This document shows, piece after piece, positions 1-4,639 of a stretch of DNA of 5,808 nucleotides. The notes under the pieces were generated by a model. The model was not told where the DNA came from. It worked only from the letters and a program-made list of their open reading frames with translations, and ran no database searches. The position numbers and the translations under genes were made by a program. The DNA lies in the NCBI GenBank assembly GCA_964388085.1, contig CAYLZW010000352.1, positions 1-5,808 on the forward strand. The letters run 5' to 3'. Position 1 is the first letter of the stretch, and the number at the start of each line of letters is the position of its first letter. Source of the stretch: CAYLZW01 sp964388085. GTDB taxonomy: Bacteria > Myxococcota > UBA727 > CAYLZW01.

Positions 1-950
1 TCGGCGGGGATGTCGTTCGGCGCCCGCTGGTCGCCTCGCTTCTTGGGCACCCACACGCGCCCGTCGTTGCGCAGCGACTCGCTCATGAGCGTCAGCTTCG
101 ACTGGTGCTCGCCGCTGACGGGGATGCAGGTCGGGTGGATCTGCGTGTAGCAAGGGTTCGCGAACGCCGCGCCGCGCTTGTAGCAGCGGTAGGCGGCCGT
201 CACGTTCGAGCCCATGGCGTTCGTCGAGAGGAAGAACGCGTTGCCGTAGCCGCCGGTCGCGAGCACGACGGCGTCCGCCGCCCAGGTCTTGTACTCGCCG
301 CTGACGAGGTCGCGCGTGACGATGCCCTTGGCGTGCCCGCCCACGACGACGAGGTCGAGCATCTCGATGCGCGTGTGCATGTTCACGGTGCCGGCGTGCA
401 CCTGCCGCATGAGCGCCTGGTAGGCGCCGATGAGGAGCTGCTGCCCGGTCTGTCCCCGCGCGTAGAACGTGCGGGAGACCTGCGCGCCGCCGAAGGAGCG
501 GTTGTCGAGGTAACCGCCGTACTCGCGCGCGAACGGCACGCCCTGGGCCACCGCCTGGTCGATGATGTTCACGCTGACCTGCGCGAGCCGGTAGACGTTG
601 GCCTCACGCGAGCGGAAGTCGCCGCCCTTCACGGTGTCGTAGAAGAGGCGATAGACGCTGTCGCCGTCGTTCTTGTAGTTCTTGGCGGAGTTGATGCCGC
701 CTTGCGCGGCGATGGAGTGCGCGCGCCGCGGGCTGTCCTGAAAGCAGAAGCATTCGACGTTGTAGCCGAGCTCGCCGAGGGAGGCGGCGGCCGAAGCGCC
801 CGCGAGGCCCGAGCCCACGACGAGGACGGTGTACTTGCGCTTGTTGGCCGGGTTCACGAGCTTGACGTCGAAGCGGTGCTTGTCCCACTTGTCCTGAATG
901 GGACCGGGGGGCACGCGCGCGTCGAGGGTACGGCTTACCTGCGTATTCAT
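1..950 (-). CDS. sdhA: Succinate dehydrogenase/fumarate reductase flavoprotein subunit, N-terminal half (runs off left edge)
   Basis: This is the flavoprotein subunit of the membrane-bound succinate:quinone oxidoreductase. It oxidises succinate to fumarate at a covalently bound FAD on the cytoplasmic side. About 316 residues are visible of a usual 630-650 in this subtype, and the frame is open to the left edge. The dinucleotide-binding motif GSGLAG lies at residues 46-51. RRAHSIAAQGG (75-85) carries His78, the expected covalent FAD attachment. QTGQQLL (167-173), ATGGYG (231-236), IHPT (271-274) and ESLRNDGR (291-298) are flavin- and substrate-site segments. The wording (FCFQDSPRRAHS, NDGDSVYRLFYDT) is that of the Bacteroidetes/myxobacterial type-B group, not the E. 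coli type. The ATG at 950 fits family N-termini, but its ribosome site is weak (only GGGAA about 8 nt upstream). It lies 83 bp after sdhC and is probably cotranscribed. sdhB should follow off the edge. Confidence 0.96.
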   Translation of the reverse strand, partial: MNTQVSRTLDARVPPGPIQDKWDKHRFDVKLVNPANKRKYTVLVVGSGLAGASAAASLGELGYNVECFCFQDSPRRAHSIAAQGGINSAKNYKNDGDSVYRLFYDTVKGGDFRSREANVYRLAQVSVNIIDQAVAQGVPFAREYGGYLDNRSFGGAQVSRTFYARGQTGQQLLIGAYQALMRQVHAGTVNMHTRIEMLDLVVVGGHAKGIVTRDLVSGEYKTWAADAVVLATGGYGNAFFLSTNAMGSNVTAAYRCYKRGAAFANPCYTQIHPTCIPVSGEHQSKLTLMSESLRNDGRVWVPKKRGDQRAPNDIPA

Positions 951-1033
951 GTTGTTGTTTCCCAAAAGCCCATGTGCCTGGCGGAGAGGGCTGTTGCGTT
1001 GGTCGACGGCCGGCGCTTCGCGCGAGGGAGCGC

Positions 1034-1783
1034 TCAGGTCGGCGACGCGTAGGCCCACGCGAGGAGCACGATGGGGATGGAGATGTTGCCGGCGATGATG
1101 AACAGCACGAGCGCGCGTGATGCCAGCCGGATGAGCGGCGTCCAGCGCGCGTGGCGAATGCCGAGGTGCTGCCACAGGCTGACGCTGCCGTGGAACAGGT
1201 GCGCGAACAGGACCACCATGCTGACGACGTAGAACGCGGCCACCCAGGGCACGGCGAAGCCCTTGCGCATCATCCAGTACACGTCGTGGAGGTCGGCCTG
1301 ATCGCGGCCGGAGAAGTTCTCCGGCAGGACGAAGCCCCACGTGAAGTGCGCCAGGTGGAACACGAGGAACACGAGGAGTACGACGCCGCCCAGCGCCATG
1401 GTGCGCGAGGCGATGGTCGAGCGCTGCTTGTACTGCCCCGACACGTAGCGGGTCTTCCGCGCGGCGCGATCCTTTGCCGCCAGCTTGATGCCGAAATAGA
1501 TGTGGAAGCCGAAGCAGACGATGAGCAGCACGCGCGTGCCCCACAGCACGCTCGGCGTCGTCTTCAAGAAGTGCGCGTACTCGTTGATCTGCTGCCCGAG
1601 GTAGCCGCCCTCGGGCGCGTACAGGAACACCTGCAGGTTCCCGAGGATGTGCCCGATGGCGTAGCCCCAGATGACGAGGCCCGTGAGGGCCATCAACACC
1701 TTGGCGCCGATGGAGGAGCGCAGGAACTGGAGGATGAGCACGAACGGCGCGCTCAGGGGTTTGGACGACTCTGCCACGGTCAT
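1034..1783 (-). CDS. sdhC: Succinate dehydrogenase cytochrome b558 subunit, di-heme membrane anchor
   Basis: This 249-residue protein is the single membrane anchor of a type-B succinate:quinone oxidoreductase. It holds two b hemes and the quinone site and passes electrons between SdhB and the quinone pool. Five hydrophobic segments are visible, at roughly residues 28-52, 79-101, 128-151, 178-200 and 220-246. This matches the one-subunit, five-helix SdhC/FrdC family of about 200-260 residues. Histidines inside helices are His45 (GHILGN), His94 (FGFHIYFG), His143 and His146 (FHLAHFTWG), and His195 and His198 (AHLFHG). Four of these should be the axial heme ligands, and their spacing resembles that of the Wolinella FrdC ligands. 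The start is supported by AGAGGG 7 nt upstream of ATG. The gene lies downstream of mdh with its own candidate promoter and upstream of sdhA. The family is secure; the exact ligand assignment is inference. Confidence 0.95.
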   Translation of the reverse strand: MTVAESSKPLSAPFVLILQFLRSSIGAKVLMALTGLVIWGYAIGHILGNLQVFLYAPEGGYLGQQINEYAHFLKTTPSVLWGTRVLLIVCFGFHIYFGIKLAAKDRAARKTRYVSGQYKQRSTIASRTMALGGVVLLVFLVFHLAHFTWGFVLPENFSGRDQADLHDVYWMMRKGFAVPWVAAFYVVSMVVLFAHLFHGSVSLWQHLGIRHARWTPLIRLASRALVLFIIAGNISIPIVLLAWAYASPT

Positions 1784-1790
1784 GAGCTCA

Positions 1791-1796
1791 CCCTCT
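1791..1796 (-). promoter_or_regulatory. Ribosome binding site of sdhC
   Basis: AGAGGG on the minus strand ends 7 nt before the ATG at 1783. It supports this start and lies inside the short leader predicted from the -10 element at 1810-1815. Confidence 0.7.
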
Positions 1797-1802
1797 GAAG
1801 GG

Positions 1803-1815
1803 TCCTCTATTTATA
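1803..1815 (-). promoter_or_regulatory. Candidate -10 element and start region for sdhCA
   Basis: Reading the minus strand, TATAAA (1815 down to 1810) stands out as AT-rich in very GC-rich DNA and matches a sigma-70 -10 box at five of six positions. Transcription would begin near 1803, giving a leader of about 20 nt that contains the ribosome site. No TTGACA-like hexamer lies 16-18 bp upstream. That position is occupied by a decamer repeat, so an activator may substitute for -35 contact. The element is seen directly; promoter activity is inferred. Confidence 0.55.
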
Positions 1816-1820
1816 GCGTT

Positions 1821-1860
1821 CGGGCACGAATGGGCACGAATGGTACCAACGGGTACGAAG
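1821..1860 (+). repeat. Four tandem 10-bp repeats upstream of the sdhC -10 element
   Basis: Positions 1821-1860 read as four consecutive 10-mers: cGGGCACGAA, tGGGCACGAA, tGGTACCAAC and gGGTACGAAG. The first two share nine identical bases and the last two are diverged copies (pattern NGG-NACNAAN). The 10-bp period places equivalent bases on one face of the helix. Relative to a start near 1803, the array spans about -18 to -57, where an activator or repressor would bind. The last two units also contain the inverted repeat GTACC-AACG-GGTAC (1843-1856). Confidence 0.6.
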
Positions 1861-1887
1861 GTCATGGCGGTCAGGGACGTGCCCGCC

Positions 1888-2832
1888 TCAGAGCTTCGTC
1901 TCGTCGAGCAGCTTGCGGACGGAGGCGACGGAGGCGTCGAAGGCCTTCTTCTCCTCGGCGTCGAGGCGCACCTCGATGACCTTCTCGACGCCGCCCGCGC
2001 CGAGGATGGCCGGCACACCGACGAACATGCCCTTCACGCCGTATTGACCGTCGAGGTAGGCGGCGCACGGCACCACGCGCTTTTTGTCGAAGAGGTACGC
2101 CTCGGCCATGTCGATGGCCGAGAGGGCGGGCGCGTAGAACGCCGAGCCGTTGCCGAGCAGGCCGACGATCTCGCCGCCGCCCTTGCGCGTGCGCTCGATG
2201 ATGGCGTCGAGCTTCGCCTGCTCGAGCATGCCCATGGCGACGAGCTCGGTGAGCGGGATGCCGCCGGCGGTCGAGTAGCGGGGCAGGGGGACCATGTCGT
2301 CGCCGTGTCCGCCGAGCACGAACGCGCGCACGTCCTCTCGGCTGATGCCGAGCTCCCAGGCGAGGAAGGTGCAGAAGCGCGAGGAGTCGAGCACGCCTGC
2401 CATGCCGACGACGCGGTTCGGCGCGAAGCCGCTGCCCTTCCAGACGGCGTAGACCATGGCGTCGAGCGGGTTGGTGATGACGATGACGAAGGCGTTCGGC
2501 GCGTGCGTCTTGATGCCCTCGGCGACCTGTCCCATGACCTCGAGGTTCTTGGCGAGCAGGTCGTCACGGCTCATGCCCGGCTTGCGCGGGAAGCCCGCGG
2601 TGACGATGCACACGTCCGCGCCCGCGATGCCGGCGTAGTCGTCCGTGCCGGAGAGCTGCATGTCGCTGCCGGCGAGGGTGGCGAGCTGGCTCAGGTCGAG
2701 CGCCTTGCCCTTGGCGGTGCCGCCGAAGACGTCGAACAGGACGACGTCGCCGAGGTTCTTCTGCGCCGCGAGCAGCGCCAGCGTGCCGCCGATCTGTCCC
2801 GCACCGATCATCGCGAGCTTCTTCCGCGCCAT
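1888..2832 (-). CDS. mdh: Malate dehydrogenase, NAD-dependent (LDH-like type)
   Basis: This enzyme interconverts malate and oxaloacetate with NAD in the TCA cycle in the cytoplasm. It has 314 residues, normal for the LDH-like tetrameric MDH family of about 310-320. The Rossmann motif GAGQIG is at 10-15. Asp34 ends the second strand (VLFD) and explains preference for NAD over NADP. Arg83 and Arg89 in AGFPRKPGMSR bind substrate; Arg83 replaces the Gln found in lactate dehydrogenases. Asn121 (TNPLD), Asp149 and Arg152 (VLDSSR), and His176 (GGHGD) complete the catalytic site, with the Asp149/His176 relay. No key residue is missing. The ATG at 2832 is preceded by AGAGG with 6-nt spacing. It lies 104 bp upstream of sdhC on the same strand, so read-through into sdhCA is possible. 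Confidence 0.97.
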   Translation of the reverse strand: MARKKLAMIGAGQIGGTLALLAAQKNLGDVVLFDVFGGTAKGKALDLSQLATLAGSDMQLSGTDDYAGIAGADVCIVTAGFPRKPGMSRDDLLAKNLEVMGQVAEGIKTHAPNAFVIVITNPLDAMVYAVWKGSGFAPNRVVGMAGVLDSSRFCTFLAWELGISREDVRAFVLGGHGDDMVPLPRYSTAGGIPLTELVAMGMLEQAKLDAIIERTRKGGGEIVGLLGNGSAFYAPALSAIDMAEAYLFDKKRVVPCAAYLDGQYGVKGMFVGVPAILGAGGVEKVIEVRLDAEEKKAFDASVASVRKLLDETKL

Positions 2833-2875
2833 ACTCCACCTCTTGCGAAGCGGTCGTCACGAGGACCGCGGCCGG

Positions 2876-2903
2876 ACCATAACGCTTGAAATGCCGAGGA
2901 CAA
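2876..2903 (-). promoter_or_regulatory. Possible sigma-70-type promoter of mdh
   Basis: On the minus strand, TTGTCC (2903 down to 2898) and TATGGT (2881 down to 2876) are separated by 16 bp. Each matches its consensus at four of six bases. Transcription would start near 2869, about 37 nt before the mdh ATG. Both boxes are weak matches, so this is a candidate only. Confidence 0.3.
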
Positions 2904-2942
2904 GCAGTGGTTTTTGGCTCGCGACGGCTCTTGCAGAACGGC

Positions 2943-2983
2943 CAACGACGGAGAAGAGTGATTGGTTTCGCGCGGCGTCGTTG
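2943..2983. repeat. 8-bp inverted repeat upstream of mdh
   Basis: CAACGACG (2943-2950) and CGTCGTTG (2976-2983) are perfect inverted copies separated by 25 bp. They lie upstream of the possible mdh promoter. The spacing is long for one dimeric operator, and the repeat could be chance in GC-rich DNA. Confidence 0.3.
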
Positions 2984-3052
2984 ACTGTTTTGCTCGGCAG
3001 AGCTCCGAGGCGTTGCCGCCCGGCGCCGGAGACGTCACGCTCCAGGGGCGAA

Positions 3053-3074
3053 CGCTCGCGAGCGACCTCGCGAG
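3053..3074. repeat. Twin CTCGCGAG palindromes in the divergent intergenic region
   Basis: A perfect 12-bp palindrome, CGCTCGCGAGCG (3053-3064), contains CTCGCGAG. A second CTCGCGAG follows at 3067-3074, with centres 12 bp apart. They sit about 100 bp upstream of the plus-strand gene and could form a two-site operator. CG-rich palindromes are common in such genomes, so confidence is limited. Confidence 0.35.
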
Positions 3075-3159
3075 AGGCATGGAGCGCCGGACACGAGCGC
3101 GTGCGCGTCGCCGCCCATCGTCACGACCCCCGACTCCGACGACGCTATGGTCGACCCGG

Positions 3160-3165
3160 AAGGAG
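3160..3165 (+). promoter_or_regulatory. Ribosome binding site that fixes the start of the LeuA-domain gene
   Basis: AAGGAG ends 9 nt before the ATG at 3175. The same frame stays open upstream to 2962, but those 71 codons encode a low-complexity Arg-rich stretch. This site is why the shorter start is preferred. Confidence 0.75.
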
Positions 3166-3174
3166 AGCAGATCC

Positions 3175-3819
3175 ATGACCCCGCCGCTTCCGCCCACCCA
3201 GGAGCTAGGCCTCGATCCCGACGCGCAGCGGGTAGACGCGCTCGCGCGGGAGGTCCTCGGCGAGAGCTACGTGCACTTCCGCCTCGACCGCATCGCCATG
3301 GACGAGGACGTGCTCGCCGGCAACGTCTCGCTGCAATGCACATTGAGCCGCAGCGGCACCGGCGAGCAGATCGAGCTCATCGGCAAGGGCGTCGGCCTCG
3401 TGGACGCGTTCTTCGAGGGCGTCACCAGCCGCTTCACCGAGGAGTACCCGTCGCTCAAGACCATCAAGGTCAGCGACTTCTCCCTCGGCTCCGGCTTCGA
3501 CCGCTCGAAGGGCCGCCAGTCCGACGCCATGGCGCTCGCGACCTTGCGCGTCGCCAACAGCGAGGGCGTCACGTTCACCTTCACGAACCGCGCGGCGTCG
3601 GTGACGCGATCTTCGATCCGCTCGGCGCTCGACGCGCTGACCTTCTTCATCAACTCCGAGCGCGCCTACGTACAGCTCCATGTCGCGCTGAAGGACGCCA
3701 AGGCTCGACGGCGCTCGGACCTCGTCGAGCGCTTCCGCACCCAGATGGCGACGCTCGTGGCGGCGACCTCCTACTCCGAGGTCATCGAGCGCATCCAGCG
3801 CGAAGAGGGCGACGGCTGA
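3175..3819 (+). CDS. Stand-alone 2-isopropylmalate/citramalate synthase-type regulatory (LeuA dimerisation) domain protein
   Basis: The 214-residue product resembles the C-terminal allosteric domain of 2-isopropylmalate synthase (LeuA) and citramalate synthase (CimA). In those enzymes it binds leucine or isoleucine for feedback inhibition. Segments that fit the fold in order are a strand-rich start (about 31-60), GKGVGLVDAFFEGV (70-83) like the family's G-x-GPVDAA turn and helix, and EEYPSLKTIKVSDF (89-102) like CimA's YP-x-LK-x-V-x-LxDY. Then come an alternating strand (120-136) and SSIRSALDALTFFIN (146-160), like the final DIIxAS helix. No TIM-barrel catalytic part with its HxH metal motif is present here. 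The charged C-terminal tail (172-214) looks helical. The family's usual GVSxDI loop reads RAASVTRSSI, so effector binding may be altered or lost. It is divergent from mdh and ends 4 bp from the opposing lipoprotein gene. Its function is unknown; partnership with a catalytic homologue elsewhere is conceivable. The domain match was recognised by eye. Confidence 0.75.
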   Translation: MTPPLPPTQELGLDPDAQRVDALAREVLGESYVHFRLDRIAMDEDVLAGNVSLQCTLSRSGTGEQIELIGKGVGLVDAFFEGVTSRFTEEYPSLKTIKVSDFSLGSGFDRSKGRQSDAMALATLRVANSEGVTFTFTNRAASVTRSSIRSALDALTFFINSERAYVQLHVALKDAKARRRSDLVERFRTQMATLVAATSYSEVIERIQREEGDG

Positions 3820-3823
3820 CGTC

Positions 3824-4078
3824 TCAGCGGACGTCGCGGCGCGCGCGCTCCTCGGCGTCGATGGGCACGTCGGGGGCCTCGCGGCCGCCGATGTCCTCGA
3901 TCGAGTCGTCCACCGCCTGCTCCGCGTCGTCGACGTCCTGGTAGTTGAAGTCGTCCTCTGCGCCGGGCGCCGGCTGCTCGCTCACGTCGTCGATGGCTTG
4001 CCCCTCACGGCAGCCCGCGCCGGCCAGCGTGGCCAGCGCGAGCGCCGTGAGCGGACCCAGCAGGTGGCGCGCGGTCAC
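3824..4078 (-). CDS. Small acidic predicted lipoprotein (second gene of a pair)
   Basis: This is an 84-residue protein of no recognised family. The N-terminus (RHLLGPLTALALATLAGAGC) looks like a lipoprotein signal peptide ending at Cys23. Position -3 is Gly rather than the preferred Leu, so lipidation is likely but not certain. The mature part is short, disordered-looking and acidic, with Asp/Glu clusters at 41-63, and ends in a more basic patch (ERARRDVR). Translation starts at GTG (4078), which overlaps the TGA of the upstream gene as GTGA. GGGAG lies 7 nt upstream, so the two are probably translationally coupled. The segment DDSIEDIGG (57-65) resembles DDSIGAEEDVG in the upstream partner, hinting at duplication. 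It would sit in the periplasm on the inner or outer membrane. Its stop lies 4 bp from that of the convergent plus-strand gene. Confidence 0.7.
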   Translation of the reverse strand: MTARHLLGPLTALALATLAGAGCREGQAIDDVSEQPAPGAEDDFNYQDVDDAEQAVDDSIEDIGGREAPDVPIDAEERARRDVR

Positions 4079-4395
4079 TCGCTCGCTCCCGGCGCGCCCG
4101 TGCCCTCGCCGGTGCTGCCCGCTTCGCCGGTGCTGCCTTCGCTGCCGATGCTCTCCTCGGCGCCGACGTCGGTCTCGGCCCCGACGTCCTCCTCAGCGCC
4201 GATGCTGTCATCGCCGGCGCTGTCGGGCTCCGGCTGCATCTCGTCGAAGGCGCCCTGCGTGTCCTGCTCGGCGCCCTCCCCGAACGCGCCCTCCTCACCG
4301 CCGACGGGCTCCTGCTCGAAGCCCGCGCCTTGCTCCTGACAGGCAAAGAGCGCAAAGAGTCCGAGCGAGGCGAGGGCCAACATAAGCTTCTTCAT
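4075..4395 (-). CDS. Acidic predicted lipoprotein with six-residue repeat tail (first gene of a pair)
   Basis: This is a 106-residue protein of no recognised family. MKKLMLALASLGLFALFAC is a textbook lipoprotein signal with a lysine-rich start, a hydrophobic core and a lipobox LFAC giving lipidated Cys19. The mature 88 residues contain no Lys, Arg or His and about 25 Asp/Glu, with many Gly and Ala. It should be an extended polyanion tethered to a membrane. Residues 63-98 are six back-to-back hexapeptides with Gly at every sixth position (66, 72, 78, 84, 90, 96). The start at 4395 is chosen over an upstream in-frame start near 4506 because GGAGG lies 5 nt before it and the signal peptide begins there. 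Its stop overlaps the start of the next small lipoprotein gene. Possible roles are cation binding or an envelope spacer, but nothing in the sequence proves one. Confidence 0.75.
   Translation of the reverse strand: MKKLMLALASLGLFALFACQEQGAGFEQEPVGGEEGAFGEGAEQDTQGAFDEMQPEPDSAGDDSIGAEEDVGAETDVGAEESIGSEGSTGEAGSTGEGTGAPGASE
4102..4209 (-). repeat. Six 18-bp coding repeats (hexapeptide repeat)
   Basis: The units encode DSIGAE, EDVGAE, TDVGAE, ESIGSE, GSTGEA and GSTGEG without gaps. The first four are closely alike (acidic/Thr, Ser/Asp, Ile/Val, Gly, Ala/Ser, Glu). The last two are alike and appear to be a second duplication. The array could vary in copy number between strains. Confidence 0.65.
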
Positions 4396-4400
4396 CGCAT

Positions 4401-4405
4401 CCTCC
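4401..4405 (-). promoter_or_regulatory. Ribosome binding site of the first lipoprotein gene
   Basis: GGAGG on the minus strand lies 5 nt before the ATG at 4395. It excludes the longer reading of the same frame, whose extra 37 residues are low-complexity and would bury the signal peptide. Confidence 0.75.
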
Positions 4406-4459
4406 GTGGGTGCCAAGTGTTCTGACGAGCTCGTGTGTGCGCGCGACGAGTGCTTGGTT

Positions 4460-4471
4460 TTGCGCGCGCAA
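4460..4471. promoter_or_regulatory. Perfect 12-bp palindrome upstream of the lipoprotein genes
   Basis: TTGCGCGCGCAA is a perfect palindrome about 65 bp upstream of the first lipoprotein start, a plausible operator position. I could not place a convincing -35/-10 pair beside it. An alternating CG core can also arise by chance in this DNA. Confidence 0.3.
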
Positions 4472-4570
4472 GCGCTACGCGCACAGAGCAGCAAGCCGCC
4501 TGCCAAAGCGCGCGCGGCGCTCGCACGTCACGTCACCGGCGGTCATCGCGTGCGCGCGTGTCAGCGCGCC

Positions 4571-4593
4571 TCGCTGTGCCCCTCCTGCAGCGA
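4571..4593 (-). terminator. Weak hairpin downstream of the Omp85 gene
   Basis: TCGCTG (4571-4576) and CAGCGA (4588-4593) can form a 6-bp stem with an 11-nt loop, about 45 bp past the Omp85-like stop. A second 5-bp hairpin, GCTCG/CGAGC (4613-4627), is closer to the stop. Neither has a U-tract, so intrinsic termination is doubtful. They may only mark 3' RNA structure. Confidence 0.2.
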
Positions 4594-4639
4594 AGGGCCC
4601 GCGCGGCGTCAGGCTCGTGCAGCGAGCGGGGGGGTAAGC

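Larger units (their letters stand above)
2833..3174. other. Divergent intergenic region between mdh and the LeuA-domain gene
   Basis: These 342 bp separate two divergently transcribed genes and must hold both promoters. The part nearest mdh (about 2876-2995) is richer in A and T than its surroundings. It holds a possible mdh promoter and an 8-bp inverted repeat (2943-2983). The part nearest the plus-strand gene holds two CTCGCGAG palindromes (3055-3074). Frames through this stretch are low-complexity, Arg-rich translations, and I find no convincing gene or RNA in it. I could not identify a clear promoter for the plus-strand gene. Confidence 0.6.

Noticed and set aside
105..1052. A 315-codon plus-strand open frame opposite sdhA
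   Set aside because: The opposite strand encodes an unmistakable flavoprotein subunit with intact FAD motifs. The plus-strand frame has no recognisable domain and biased composition.
1821..1850. A sigma-54 promoter in the GGGCAC repeats before sdhC
   Set aside because: The repeats resemble the TGGCAC half, but no TTGC half follows at the required spacing on either strand.
1843..1856. GTACC-AACG-GGTAC hairpin as a terminator for mdh
   Set aside because: The stem is only 5 bp with no U-tract, and it is better explained as part of the decamer repeat array.
1840..2889. A 349-codon open frame on the plus strand opposite mdh
   Set aside because: It is antisense to a fully conserved malate dehydrogenase. 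Its translation is Arg/Asp/Glu/Val/Ala-rich low-complexity sequence of the kind produced opposite GC-rich genes.
2962..3174. A 71-residue N-terminal extension of the LeuA-domain protein
   Set aside because: The extension is Arg/Ser/Pro-rich without domain similarity, and AAGGAG lies 9 nt before the ATG at 3175.
4396..4506. A 37-residue N-terminal extension of the first lipoprotein
   Set aside because: It would place the signal peptide internally, and the ATG at 4395 has GGAGG at good spacing.
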